DNA of 64,000 nt from contig JAITMK010000131.1 in NCBI GenBank assembly GCA_031277415.1, forward strand, positions 1 through 64,000. Direction: 5' to 3'. Numbering within the stretch: the first letter of the stretch is position 1; every line of letters starts with the position of its first letter. The translations under genes and the position numbers were made by a program. The stretch is from Azoarcus sp. (GTDB taxonomy: Bacteria; Pseudomonadota; Gammaproteobacteria; Burkholderiales; Rhodocyclaceae). Positions 1 through 9,300 of the stretch are shown here, piece after piece. Below the pieces are notes generated by a model. It saw nothing but the letters and a program-made list of their open reading frames with translations, did no database searches and was not told the origin of the DNA.

Positions 1-20
1 TACCCCCTATATCCACCATT

Positions 21-115
21 TGTCATCCTGCTTGATACCGCAGGATCCACGCGGCGTCTGGATTCTGCGACTTCGCTTCGCTGCGCGCAGAATGACAGGA
101 GGGGTTTTGCAGGCT
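21..115. repeat. Interspersed palindromic repeat, family A, copy 1
   Basis: Two inverted modules in series: CATCCTG...GCAGGAT, then ATTCTGCG...CGCAGAAT, followed by GGGGTTTTGCAG. The same arrangement recurs near 4340, 12280, 28120, 41493, 43517 and 58249. It lies just past the 3' end of the membrane-protein gene that stops at 120. The short open frame across it is the repeat translated and is not a gene. Confidence 0.85.
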
Positions 116-119
116 TTCC

Positions 120-1025
120 TTAGAGATAAGGATGCCAACAATCATCGCTGGAAGAATGTTGTTTGCACAAAGGTTCGACGTATTCCAGACCCGGAAAACG
201 TTCGGCGAAGGCGTTTTTTAGCGCATTGCGCAAGGCCTTCATTTTCTTTGTGACACCTTCTGAGAAGAAAAGACTTGAATTAGAACCAACGATTTTGAAT
301 GAAACGATATTTGGTTCATGGAATGAATATATCATACTTATGTTTTCGCTCTTATCTTTATAACGCGAGCAAGTATCTGGGTTTGGTTCGTTTTCACAAG
401 TCAGCCAGTTCGATCTGCCATATCTGTCAGCCTTCGCAAACCCGTGCTTCTCGGCGACTTCTTTGATCGCAACGGCTACTGTGCTCCAATCGAGCACGGT
501 ATCAGGGTTTGTTGGGCGTATCGAGTATTGGTGGTGGGACGGCACGAAGGATGTCCCCATGATTCCGAGCAGGCTTATCCCCAGAATTGGTGCGGCTACA
601 AAACGCCTGGTCATGTACCAAGGCAGCGCGTAACGTTTGCTGTCGGCAAGGACTCGATTGCATAGAGGCATTACGCAAAGCGCCATCAAATCAGTGTAAT
701 CGACAGTCCTGCTAATTTTGTACGGGAGCAAATCGTTGGCTGTTTGGATGAAGAGGGCCGATAGCGGGCTTTTCCACCATAGAAAAACAGCAGTAATGCC
801 CAGCGTAACAGCCAACAAACGGCGCGGGAAAAGCGCCCCCAGCAGCAGGAACAGCACGGCAATCCCCGCAAAATCGGACAACTTTCCGGTAATTACATTT
901 GGATAAACCGACTTCAGCCACCAGTCGTTTATCAGTAAAGTGAGCAGCGCCAGTAGAAAGGGCCAAGTGACGGCAACGTCTAGCAGCCGATCTTGCTTCT
1001 GCTGTTTTGATTTCACTGGAATCAT
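120..1025 (-). CDS. Multi-pass membrane protein of unknown function
   Basis: About 301 residues. The N-terminal half has four or five hydrophobic segments with the motifs ITGKLSDFAG and WKSPLSALF, then TVDYTDLMAL; similar strings occur in a widespread family of uncharacterised bacterial membrane proteins, as far as I recall. The C-terminal 130 residues after a last membrane segment are soluble, probably periplasmic, with four cysteines (TCENEPNPDTCS and a CKQ..DDC tail) that could form disulfides. The open frame extends back to 1181, but that start lies inside the tRNA gene, so the ATG at 1025 (MIPVKSK) is preferred; an AGGCAAGAG stretch precedes it. Function unknown. Confidence 0.7.
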   Translation of the reverse strand: MIPVKSKQQKQDRLLDVAVTWPFLLALLTLLINDWWLKSVYPNVITGKLSDFAGIAVLFLLLGALFPRRLLAVTLGITAVFLWWKSPLSALFIQTANDLLPYKISRTVDYTDLMALCVMPLCNRVLADSKRYALPWYMTRRFVAAPILGISLLGIMGTSFVPSHHQYSIRPTNPDTVLDWSTVAVAIKEVAEKHGFAKADRYGRSNWLTCENEPNPDTCSRYKDKSENISMIYSFHEPNIVSFKIVGSNSSLFFSEGVTKKMKALRNALKNAFAERFPGLEYVEPLCKQHSSSDDCWHPYL

Positions 1026-1169
1026 GCTCTTGCCTACTGATATTTCATGAGAGAGTTTATTCTGAACTACCTTGGGAGCGGCTTCAACTCCGGGACGGAC
1101 AGTGCCATGCTCGCTCAGGTGCAGGCGTTTCATAAAAAAGGGCTGCATTGCTGCAACCCCTTGATTTTC

Positions 1170-1245
1170 TGGTAGGGGCACAAGGGCTCGAACCTTGGAC
1201 CTACGGATTAAGAGTCCGCTGCTCTACCAACTGAGCTATACCCCC
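1170..1245 (-). tRNA. tRNA-Lys (anticodon CUU)
   Basis: Read on the minus strand this 76-base stretch folds as a full cloverleaf: acceptor GGGGGTA pairing with TGCCCCT (one G-U at 1:72), D arm GCTC/GAGC with the AGTTGGTA loop, anticodon stem GCGGA/TCCGT with loop CTCTTAA, T arm with TTCGAGC. Anticodon CTT reads AAG. The CCA end is encoded in the DNA. Confidence 0.95.
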
Positions 1246-1331
1246 TGAAAGAGCTGCGAATGATAAACGATGTTGTTTTGCCCTTCAACCAAAGTGTAGA
1301 AAAGTGTAGAAAAGGAGGGTAGGGGAGGCTG

Positions 1332-1901
1332 TCAAACTCCCAAAATGCGTCCGCCGCGCTGGCGGGCGAATGGGCCGGTGAGTGCGCCCAGGCCGGTGCT
1401 GCCGTGGGCGTGGCAGATTGCGCAGGCCAGCGCATCGGCGGCATCTGCCTGTGGTTCGCCGGTGAGCGACAGCAGCCTGGCAACCATGTGCTGTACTTGC
1501 TCCTTGCTGGCTTTGCCCTGACCGACCACGGCTTGTTTGATTTGTAGCGCGGTGTATTCGGCTATCGGCAGGTCGCGGGAGACCGCGCCGCAGATGACCG
1601 CTCCGCGCGCTTGCCCAAGAAGAAGGGTGGATTGGGGATTGACGTTGACGAAAACCTTTTCGACGGCGGCAATGCCGGGGTGGTAGGTGTCGATGATTTC
1701 GTGTACGCCATCGAGAAGGGTCTTGAGGCGGTCGGGCAGGGGACGGTCACCGCCTTCGCTGGTTCGGATGCAGCCGCTGGCAACGTAGTGCAGGTGGTTG
1801 CCGGATACGTCGATGATGCCGAAACCGGTGATCCGCAGCCCTGGGTCGAGTCCGAGGATGCGGGTGAAGGCTGCGGCGGCTGGTGTGCCCGGAGTCTGCA
1901 T
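1332..1901 (-). CDS. ruvC: Crossover junction endodeoxyribonuclease RuvC
   Basis: Holliday-junction resolvase, 189 residues, the usual family length plus a short N-terminal extension. The acidic catalytic set is visible: D19 in LGLDPG, E81 in AAVEKVF, and D153/D156 in QADAADALA. It cuts four-way junctions made by recombination, normally with RuvAB. It follows yebC by 9 bases, the usual yebC-ruvC operon, but ruvA and ruvB do not follow: 86 bases downstream is the tRNA-Lys gene. The start at 1901 leaves about 15 residues before the first core strand; a strong ribosome site is not seen. Confidence 0.97.
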   Translation of the reverse strand: MQTPGTPAAAAFTRILGLDPGLRITGFGIIDVSGNHLHYVASGCIRTSEGGDRPLPDRLKTLLDGVHEIIDTYHPGIAAVEKVFVNVNPQSTLLLGQARGAVICGAVSRDLPIAEYTALQIKQAVVGQGKASKEQVQHMVARLLSLTGEPQADAADALACAICHAHGSTGLGALTGPFARQRGGRILGV

Positions 1902-1910
1902 GGTGGATTC

Positions 1911-2639
1911 TTATTCGCTGTCCAGCACGGCAGAGGTGTAGACCTCCTGCACGTCGTCGAGCGCGTCGAGGGCGTCGAGCAGTTTTTGCATTCGCAGGCT
2001 GTCTTCGCCGGAGAGTTCCGTTTCGTTCAGCGGTTTCATGGTGACTTCGCCGAATTCGGGTTTGAACCCGGCAGCCTCCAGCGCCTCTCGCGCAGCGGAG
2101 AATTCCCACGGGCCGGTCATGACTTCGATGGAGCCGTCGTCGTGGGTGAGGATGTCTTCGGCTCCGGCTTCGAGCGCAGCTTCCATCAGAGCTTCTTCAT
2201 CTGTTCCGGGGGCGAAGAGCAGTTGCCCGCAGTGTTTGAACTGGAAGGCGACGCAGCCGTCCGTGCCCAGACTGCCGCCGTATTTGCTGAAGGCGTGGCG
2301 CACGTCGGCAACGGTGCGGTTTCTGCTGTCGGTGAGGCAGTCGACCATGACCGCCGCGCCCGCGATGCCGTAGCCTTCGTAGCGCACTTCTTCGTAGACG
2401 ACGCCTTCGAGTTGGCCCGTGCCGCGCTTGATGGCGTTTTCGATGGTGTCCTTGGGAACGGATTCGCCCTTGGCCTTGTCGATAGCCAGCCGCAGGCGCG
2501 GGTTGGCAGTGATGTCACTGCCGCCCATTTTGGCGGCGACGGTGATTTCCTTGATCAGTTTGGTGAAAATCTTGCCCCGTTTGGCGTCCTGGCGCCCTTT
2601 GCGGTGCTGGATATTGGCCCATTTGGAATGACCAGCCAT
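1911..2639 (-). CDS. yebC: YebC/PmpR family DNA-binding regulator
   Basis: 242 residues, standard length. It opens with [20 protein letters not shown], the family signature, and contains the [10 protein letters not shown] segment. YebC/TACO1-type proteins are DNA-binding regulators in some bacteria and translation factors for proline-rich stalls in others; which applies here cannot be told. First gene of the yebC-ruvC pair on the minus strand. Confidence 0.96.
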   Translation of the reverse strand: MAGHSKWANIQHRKGRQDAKRGKIFTKLIKEITVAAKMGGSDITANPRLRLAIDKAKGESVPKDTIENAIKRGTGQLEGVVYEEVRYEGYGIAGAAVMVDCLTDSRNRTVADVRHAFSKYGGSLGTDGCVAFQFKHCGQLLFAPGTDEEALMEAALEAGAEDILTHDDGSIEVMTGPWEFSAAREALEAAGFKPEFGEVTMKPLNETELSGEDSLRMQKLLDALDALDDVQEVYTSAVLDSE

Positions 2640-2817
2640 GCGTTGAACCTCTGGCGTTGTATGCGAGAAACGCTCTATTTTAGCGGCTCAGACGCCCCCT
2701 AGCCAGACGGTTTTGAATTCGTGTCACCGGTTTTGAATTCGGGTAGTTGCTGATGTCGTGGTTCGATTGCGCCAGGCAATGGGATAATGTGCGCCCGTTT
2801 CATTTTTTCTTTTTCCA

Positions 2818-3705
2818 ATGCCTGCCATTCAATGGTTTCCGGGTCACATGAATTCCGCGCGCCGCGCGTTTGCCAAGGCGCTTGCGGCAATAGACGTGGT
2901 CATCGAGGTGACGGACGCGCGCCTGCCCGGCGCAAGCAGCAATCCGATGATCGAAGAATTGCGGCACTTCCGGAATCGTCCCTGCCTGAAACTGCTCAAC
3001 AAAGCCGATCTCGCCGACCCGAAGGCGACTCGTGAGTGGATCGCGTACTACAACGCCCAGCCCGGCGTGCGGGCAATCGCCATTTCGGCGAAACATCCGG
3101 CGGATGTGGAACGCATCCCGGTACTGTCCCGGCAACTCGCGCCGCACCGTAGCGGAGCGGAAAAACCCTTGCGGATGGCGCTGGCGGGCATTCCGAACGT
3201 AGGAAAATCCACGCTGATGAACGCGCTTCTGAAACGTCGCGTGGCGAAGGTCGGCGATGAACCGGCGGTAACGAAAAGCCAGCAGACGCTCGACCTGGGG
3301 CCGGGAATGACCCTGACGGATACGCCGGGCCTGATGTGGCCGAAGATCGAACACGATGCGGACGGCTTCATGCTGGCCGCCAGCCACGCGATTGGCCGCA
3401 ATGCGGTAATCGATGAAGAAGTGGCGGTGAACCTGGGGTCGATTCTGCTGGCACGTTATCCGGCGTTCATTGAAGTTCGTTACCGGATCGATGTCACCGG
3501 GCTGGATGGGGAAGGGCTGCTGGAGCGCATCGCCCATCGGCGCGGCTGCATACGCAAGGGCGGAGGGCTCGATCTGGAAAAGGCCGCAAACGTTTTTCTT
3601 GTGGATTACCGCTCTGGAACACTGGGCCGCATCACTCTGGAAGTGCCGGAAAGCCGTCAGCAGATGTTGGCGGCAGCGGAAAGTGTGCCGGATGTTTTGA
3701 GTTAG
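2818..3705 (+). CDS. ylqF: Ribosome-assembly GTPase, RbgA/YlqF type
   Basis: 295-residue circularly permuted GTPase. The G motifs occur in the permuted order: G4 NKAD (61-64), then G1 GIPNVGKS (124-131), then G3 DTPG (168-171). The N-terminal IQWFPGHM and the IEVTDARLP segment are typical of YlqF/RbgA, which matures the large ribosomal subunit. It is transcribed divergently from yebC-ruvC across about 180 bases. Confidence 0.95.
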   Translation: MPAIQWFPGHMNSARRAFAKALAAIDVVIEVTDARLPGASSNPMIEELRHFRNRPCLKLLNKADLADPKATREWIAYYNAQPGVRAIAISAKHPADVERIPVLSRQLAPHRSGAEKPLRMALAGIPNVGKSTLMNALLKRRVAKVGDEPAVTKSQQTLDLGPGMTLTDTPGLMWPKIEHDADGFMLAASHAIGRNAVIDEEVAVNLGSILLARYPAFIEVRYRIDVTGLDGEGLLERIAHRRGCIRKGGGLDLEKAANVFLVDYRSGTLGRITLEVPESRQQMLAAAESVPDVLS

Positions 3706-3902
3706 GGGTCGATCTGCTGGCATACGCAGGCTGCATTCTATTCGCGTATTTCAGGTTTGCCTAAACCTATTAACCTGGCTCGAAGATCAAACATTTTAAA
3801 CTGCCTAACAAATTGTTTTGTATGTATTTTATACAGTAACTCTGTCTGGTTTATACGTGCCAGTTTAATAATCGAAGAGACATTCGCTGTTTCGAGCAGG
3901 GA
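3706..3902. other. AT-rich spacer without recognisable features
   Basis: Spacer between the GTPase gene and the promoter at 3903. It is visibly AT-richer than the flanking housekeeping DNA. I see no open frame with coding character and no member of the repeat families found elsewhere in the window. Confidence 0.4.
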
Positions 3903-3940
3903 TTGACAGTACTTGCAAGGTAAATGATACTGTTCTTATC
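3903..3940 (+). promoter_or_regulatory. Sigma70-type promoter, duplicated copy 1
   Basis: TTGACA (3903-3908), 17-base spacer, GATACT (3926-3931). About 70 bases around it, from roughly 3870 to 3940, are near-identical to 4600-4670 in front of the next gene. GATAC-N5-TTATC overlaps the -10 box and could be an operator. Confidence 0.6.
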
Positions 3941-4036
3941 AAGGCTGTTTATCTATATGCAGTGAGGGGGTGCAAACCTTCTACGTTAGGTATTCTGTCT
4001 TGTATATTCACCACCTCAAGCACAGGAGAATGTTTC

Positions 4037-4270
4037 ATGCGTCCAATCATTCAGAGTTTTGCTCTTGTTTTTGCAACTGGCATAGCCTTCACGCTTTCTG
4101 CCTGCTCGGAACCAACTCGTACAGTGGAGTGGTACAAAGAACATGAGAAAGAGCGCAAAGCGAAGCTCCAGGAATGCGCGAACAATCCCTCCGAACACAT
4201 GGCTACGCCCAACTGTACCAATGCAGGACTAGGAGAAATACAGGCTCTCACGGAAGCAATGAGAAAATGA
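4037..4270 (+). CDS. EexN-family lipoprotein
   Basis: 77 residues. A signal peptide ends in the lipobox LSAC (Cys24), so the mature product should be a lipid-anchored protein. The following SEPTRTVEWYKEHEKERKAK and the CANNPSEH...TPNCTNA pattern match my memory of EexN-type entry-exclusion lipoproteins of conjugative elements, although no conjugation genes are near. The ATG at 4037 has AGGAG 8 bases upstream; the longer frame from 3962 lacks a ribosome site and would bury the signal peptide. Transcribed from the 3903 promoter. Confidence 0.75.
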   Translation: MRPIIQSFALVFATGIAFTLSACSEPTRTVEWYKEHEKERKAKLQECANNPSEHMATPNCTNAGLGEIQALTEAMRK

Positions 4271-4337
4271 CCGTGGCAGCATTCGGTGAACACGGAATCA
4301 AGCCTTAGGCGTTAAGTTTCAGTACCCTATTACCCAC

Positions 4338-4563
4338 CGCTTGTCATCCTGAGCGAAGTCGCAGGATCCACGCAATGTCTGGATTCTGCGACTTCGCTTC
4401 GCTGCGCGCAGAATGACGGGGAAACGTCGGGCATGCACGGTCCCGTAGGGGCGAATAACTATTCGCCCTTGCCGCAGGTTGGATGTTGGGATTCGCTTCG
4501 CTCGTCCCAACCTACGCCCTTGCCGCAGCATTGTTGATGGGCGAATAATTATTCGCCCCTACA
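4338..4563. repeat. Compound repeat block: families A, B and H
   Basis: Family A copy 2 occupies about 4341-4418. Then a family B palindrome (GGGGCGAATAACTATTCGCC, 4445-4468), a family H stretch with GGTTGGATGTTGGGATTCGC reaching CCCAACCTACG near 4515, and a second family B palindrome (4539-4563) in opposite orientation. The two B copies bracket H, as they bracket a different filler at 40275-40341. No gene lies in 4271-4696. Confidence 0.8.
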
Positions 4564-4632
4564 CCCGGCAATTGGGGAGGGGGTTTGCAGAGAATCCCTA
4601 ATCGAAGAGGTATCCGCTGTTTTGAGTAGGAA

Positions 4633-4670
4633 TTGACTGCACTTGCGAGCCAAATGATAATGTTCTTATC
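4633..4670 (+). promoter_or_regulatory. Sigma70-type promoter, duplicated copy 2
   Basis: TTGACT (4633-4638), 17-base spacer, GATAAT (4656-4661). Near-duplicate of the element at 3903. The inverted repeat GATAA-N5-TTATC is exact here and overlaps the -10 box. Confidence 0.6.
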
Positions 4671-4696
4671 TGTTTGTCTATATGTGGTTATAACTT

Positions 4697-5101
4697 ATGA
4701 AACCTTTATCGAAATTTGCCATATCCGTCGGCATATTTACTATCATAGGACCACTGGTTGGAAATGCTGTTTTAGGACTTTGGCTCGCGCTCGAAGGCGG
4801 ATTCGCGGAACTGCCTTCTGTGTTCGTCCTCACCTTGGGTCTCGCATATTTCTCCGGTATTTTGCCTGCGTGCACAGCAGGCATTTTGTTTGGCGCAATC
4901 ATCAACAAATACAATCTGCGTTCAGTTCCATCTATCATAATTGGACTCATGGCCGGAGCCGCCACTACAGCCCTTATCTCTTCCCTTCTGTACGAGGGGA
5001 TTTCTTCTAGAGAGGAAATGAATTTGCTGGTTTCGATTGGTGCCATCAGCGGGGCTATTTGCGGACTTATCGTATGGCGGATTGTTAGAGAGGTGGCCTG
5101 A
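4697..5101 (+). CDS. Small four-helix membrane protein, unknown
   Basis: 134 residues, almost entirely hydrophobic, with four predicted membrane spans (about 8-32, 42-70, 80-98, 108-128) separated by short polar loops and ending in WRIVREVA. The glycine- and alanine-rich helices (GLMAGAATTALIS, IGAISGAICGL) suggest tight packing. No family recognised. It is expressed from the second copy of the duplicated promoter at 4633. The ATG at 4697 lies in a weak ribosome-site context. Confidence 0.6.
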   Translation: MKPLSKFAISVGIFTIIGPLVGNAVLGLWLALEGGFAELPSVFVLTLGLAYFSGILPACTAGILFGAIINKYNLRSVPSIIIGLMAGAATTALISSLLYEGISSREEMNLLVSIGAISGAICGLIVWRIVREVA

Positions 5102-5180
5102 ATGTAATTAGCGATCAAGTCGCCATATTCGCGTTCAAACACATGTATTTTAGTGTCTTACACCGCATTTGGAAGGTCGC

Positions 5181-5363
5181 ATGAAAAAGTTATTTGTAAT
5201 AATTGCAGTTAGCTTTGTTGTGTTTTCCATTACAGGCGGCATGCCGGGTGGTATGGGAGGGGCGCAGTCTGCAAGGACTGCCCCTATCTCGATCATGAAC
5301 GTTAGGCTATATTGCCCCTCTCAAGCAGTTTGCCTGCATGTACGTAAATTTTTAGGAGAGTAA
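5181..5363 (+). CDS. Putative exported 60-residue peptide
   Basis: Starts MKKLFVIIAVSFVVFSITGG, a convincing Sec signal core, then a glycine/methionine stretch (GGMPGGMGGAQS) and a short tail with two cysteines. GGAAGG lies 5 bases before the ATG at 5181. The stop TAA touches the next start. No homologue recognised; the tail may be a decayed remnant of something longer. Confidence 0.4.
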   Translation: MKKLFVIIAVSFVVFSITGGMPGGMGGAQSARTAPISIMNVRLYCPSQAVCLHVRKFLGE

Positions 5364-5365
5364 TG

Positions 5366-6046
5366 ATGCGTAAATCACGTCTTGCACCAGCAGTTTTGAC
5401 ATTTTTAGGGCTGACTCGACGGGCAGAATCTCAAGAAACAATTGCTACTCGTGAACAAGCTCTGACTTTTGAAGTCGAGAAGCTTTTCTACACACCGGAA
5501 AATGTTAGGGTATTGTCAAAATTATGTAGTGTATTAGAAATTAATTGTGGCGAAATAGCTAATAAAGGTAGATTTCGGCTTATTCAGTCCCAAATACGTG
5601 TGGAGCAGATAGAAGAGGAAGTTGCACGAATAGACAAGGAAGTTGCACGGATAGACATGGAAGTTGCGCGAATAGAAAGGAAAGTGGCATGGGCGGATAA
5701 GAAAATAGCATGGATCAATAGGGAGGTAGTGCAGATAGAAGAGGAAGAAGCGCGGATAGAAAAAGAAGTAGCACGGATAGAAAATGAAGCCACACAGATG
5801 GATGAGGAAGCAGTACGGATATATAAGGAGGCAGCACTGATATATGAGGAAGGAGCATGGATAAAGAATGACGCAGCACAGATAACAAGGGAAGGAGCAC
5901 AGATATATGAAGAATCAGCACGGATACATGATGAAGGAGCACGGATATATGATGAAGGAGCACGGATACATGAGGAAGCAGCACGGATATATGGGGAAGT
6001 AAAACGATTAGAGGCTGAGACTGATGCTATTGGAAAGCCTGATTAA
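5366..6046 (+). CDS. Heptad-repeat coiled-coil protein, unknown
   Basis: 226 residues. After a basic, mildly hydrophobic N terminus and an approximately 50-residue segment with two cysteines (KLCSVLEINCG), residues 79-218 are 20 consecutive heptads of the form VARIDKE with no break in register: small or beta-branched residue at a, Ile at d, Glu mostly at g. Early heptads are rich in D/E/K, later ones in Y/H (AARIYGE, SARIHDE). This predicts one long parallel coiled coil of about 20 nm. ATA is used for nearly every Ile of the repeat, unlike the neighbouring housekeeping genes. AGGAG is 7 bases before the ATG at 5366; an ATG at 5363 is also possible. Function unknown. Confidence 0.75.
   Translation: MRKSRLAPAVLTFLGLTRRAESQETIATREQALTFEVEKLFYTPENVRVLSKLCSVLEINCGEIANKGRFRLIQSQIRVEQIEEEVARIDKEVARIDMEVARIERKVAWADKKIAWINREVVQIEEEEARIEKEVARIENEATQMDEEAVRIYKEAALIYEEGAWIKNDAAQITREGAQIYEESARIHDEGARIYDEGARIHEEAARIYGEVKRLEAETDAIGKPD
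5600..6019 (+). repeat. 21-bp imperfect tandem repeat, 20 units, coding
   Basis: Direct DNA counterpart of the heptads: units like GTTGCACGAATAGACAAGGA plus one base, exactly 21 bases each for 420 bases, diverged mostly by substitutions that keep the a and d positions. No indels break the period. Confidence 0.9.
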
Positions 6047-6062
6047 CACCTGATTTCTGCTA

Positions 6063-6285
6063 AGGCGATTGTACCTATATGTCATACTTGTTTTGTTCCC
6101 GCGCGCTTTCCCATTCCGTCATTCCCGCGTGTTCCCCGCTCAGGATCACTGCGGGGACAAGCTTTGGCGGGAATTCAGCGTTTTTTGCAATTCAATCAAC
6201 ACGGCCCTTTTTGCCTCATGCTTTGGATTGTTTGTCGTCGCGAGGTGTTTGCTGTCAAAGGTAAAGACGCTGGATTCCCGTTCAC
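6063..6285 (-). repeat. Dispersed repeat family F, copy 1 (inverted)
   Basis: Reverse complement closely matches 43918-44107 and, in part, 44983-45081. Shared landmarks are GGAATCCAGCGTCTTTACC, TCGCGACGACAAACA, CACGCGGGAATGACGGA and a terminal GGTACAATCGCC. This copy has extra sequence in the middle. It fills the gap between the coiled-coil gene and the macroglobulin gene. At 6292-6335 follows a separate GGGGCGGCA/TGCCGCCC hairpin. Confidence 0.8.
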
Positions 6286-6342
6286 ATGCCCGCCCATAGG
6301 GGCGGCAATCTGCCGCCCGTCCAATTCTCCTTTTTTTCAACG

Positions 6343-9300
6343 CTATTTGGCCTCTATCTCAATTTTTTCGCCGCTTACCCAATGCTTGTGCTCGTCAAGG
6401 TAGAAGGCGTAGGCCCGCGAGGCCGATCCGGTATAGATGCCGGGTATGTTGGCCGTAAACGGTATGCTCAAGTCTACTTCGGTGTTGCCTTTCATTACTC
6501 GCCAGTACAGCACCAGTTCGCGCCCGATTATTTCGTAAGACGCAATCTGCCCGGCGCTTGCCAATTCTTTAAGGCGTTCGTGCCGAGGTTCAAGACCGGC
6601 GGGCATGCCGATTACGGCAAGAGGCATTGAAGTGTCGGTCTTGGCTTCTACTCTGACCTTGAGGTCCACCAGTTCCCCTTCCTTCACTTTTGAAGAGGAG
6701 AGCCTGGTAGAAAGTAGCAGCGGACATTCGTCGCTGCTGGCAGGCTGTGGGGTGTTGTAGGTTACGGTTACGACAAAGGGCATATCGGCCCCGTCTTCCA
6801 TGGCCAGTTCAATCCTGTGCTCGCCCGAAGTCATGGCCGCGCTGAAATCCGGCAGTACGATGGCGCTCTTGGAGTCTTTGTCGAAGGCAATCGGGTTGCC
6901 AAAAGGCTTGCCGTTGATTTTGAGTTGCGCTTTCCCCGGAGCTTTGGGCTTGCTGCGGGCGGCATCGTAGGCGTTGATAGCTTTGAGAACCAAGATTGTG
7001 GACTGGGTGCTGCCAAAGCGCCCGGCTTTGCAGTTTTCAAACAGCCAACTCATGGCCTGTTCAACCGCACCAGCGAACTCATCGCCAAGACGCAGCCAGG
7101 AAATTATGGCCAACGAGGTGGTTTCTATTTTGAGGGCGTCGCCGCCGGAACGGGTGATGGAGGTTTCAGCGCCGGTCAGATAGCCGTCCTTGTTCTGGGC
7201 CGTCTGCATCTTTTTGGCAGCAGCGAGGGCCGCCTCTTTTTCGCCCGCGAGATACATGATGTTTGCGCCAAGAGCCAGCAGGTACGGGTCTTTCGTTTCG
7301 CCCAGCAGCTTTTTGGCGGCGTTTATTTCAGCCTTGAGTTCGGATGGGTTTTCGCCGGATTCCAACAGAGTCCAGAGGATGTATAAATTGGTGAGCGGAA
7401 CCGGGGCTGCGCCAAAGGAGTCGAGGGCCCTGGTGTTGCGTTCGAATCCACCCTTGCCGTCGCGACGAGCCATGAGCCAGTTGCGGGTGCGCTCCACCAT
7501 GGCGCTGTCAACGGCCATTACCTTTTTCATTTCAGTAAACTGCATGAGGCCGTAAGCGGTCAAGGCTTCATGCCCCGGATTGTCGCCAAACCATTCATAG
7601 CCCCTGTCTTTGGACTCAAAGCCGATAAGGCGTTTGTAGCTTTCGTCCAAAAGTTTCTCGGCATTCTTGATTTTTTCGGGCGAAACACCGGGATGGCTCA
7701 GGAAATATTGCTGGGCCATTACCAGCGGAAAGCTGGTGGAACTGGTCTGTTCGAAGCAGCCGTAGGGGCTGCGCAAAAGCGCATTCAAGGCTTCTTCCAG
7801 GTTGGCCAACGGAGTGGGATAGATTTTGGCCTCGGCACGCATGCTGCCAGGCACGATTTCGCTGGCGATGGTGAAAGACCGGCCAAAAGGTTTGGTCGGC
7901 CCAAGCATGCCGGAAGCGTCCAGCTGCACCGGGAACCCACGGGGCAAAACCTTTATGGGACGGGTTACCGAGTCGGTATAGCCGCCAGCCGTTGCGTTGA
8001 GAGTGAGGAGGTATTGGGCGACAACGTCCGGTTCAAGGACAAGCAGCGCGCGAGAACGCGATCCGGCGGATAGTGTCTTGGGCATGGCTGAAATTGCGCC
8101 GGGTTTCAGACCTTCGGCTCGCGCCAGAATGGCTGGCTTGTCAAGCGCATGGGGCATGGAGTTGACAAGGGCTACGGGAAGATTTATCCGGTCGCCGGTT
8201 ACGACTTCGGGCGGAAACTTGGGCTCGATGTAGAAAGGTTCAAGAGATGCGATTTCGTGTGTGGTCTCGCCCAGGGCGCCATTGTTGCCAAAGGCGTCGG
8301 CCCGCAGACGGAAGGAGGTGACGCTGTCGGAAAGATCAAACTCCACGGTGGCCAGGCCATCCCGGGGGTTGGTGCGTATTCCGGCATTCCAGTACAAGGT
8401 TTCGGTGAAATCCACCCGGTCGTTGGGGCGGCGGTCTGGGCGCGCCTTGTGCGCGTATTCGCGCACGTATACGTCATACTGCCGTATCCGCGCCCGCGCA
8501 AATGGCTCCTCTATAATCGCCGCCATTGGCAGTGCCTCTGCCGCCGGCGCTGGCGCCGGCTTCGCTATTTCTTCCTGTACGGGTGGCATGTCCTGCAACG
8601 GTTCTGGCGACGGTAACGGTTCCGGCTGTTGCGCCGCTCCGTCCTGAGCGCCCTCCATGGCGAGTTCCGCCAAGTTCTGGAAGAGAAAATCCTCGTCCTT
8701 CGGGGCAGCCATCCGGCGTATAAATCTGAATTCGCCCATGCCTGCCGCCATCGGCATCTGATCAGGGGCAGGGGCAACTATGGCAAGGGCGCGGCGTACG
8801 TCTTCCGGGTTGTTTTTCAGGGCGTCGTCGAGGCGGGAGAGAACAAAACGCCGCCAGCCCTGCGTGCCCAGCAGCAGGTCGACCTGGCGGGCTGCTTCGG
8901 GGTTTTTGGGGTCGAAATACACATGCGCGTCGGCAAGGTCTTTCACTTCATTTTCAAGGTAGACCATCACCGGCAGACTGGGCGCCTGATCGCGTTTTTC
9001 GACCATCTCCAGCACAGCGTCGTCGGTCAGGACAAGACCCACCACGGCTTCCACCGGGTTGTTTTTTTCGTCTTTGGTCTCGATTTTCAGGCGCACTTTG
9101 CTTCCGGGCGTGGGCGACGACCCGGCGGGAATGGTTTCGACGCCAACGCCGATTTGCACTTTGAATTTTGGCTCGCGGAATACCAGGCGCTCGGCCAGCG
9201 GCTTGCCGGATTTGTTCCAGACAGTAGCAATGAGCACGCCTTCGACATCGTCGGGTTTCAGGCTTACTTCGTTTTGTCCGGCCTTGAGTTTGGCTTGAGC

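Noticed and set aside
120-1181. 353-residue version of the first membrane protein
   Set aside because: The upstream start at 1181 falls in the tRNA-Lys gene; the internal ATG at 1025 is preferred.
4650-4672. Fur box at AATGATAATGTTCTTATC
   Set aside because: The inverted repeat spacing (N5) does not fit the 7-1-7 Fur arrangement, and the genes behind it have no iron link.
3795-5310. Integron cassette attC-like cores (GCCTAACAA near 3803, GCGTTAAG near 4308, CGTTAGGC near 5298)
   Set aside because: No site has both ends with an internal inverted repeat at the right spacing, and there is no integrase; short matches only.
5600-6019. CRISPR-like regular array
   Set aside because: 21-base units directly abut with no spacers and encode continuous heptads; it is a coding tandem repeat.
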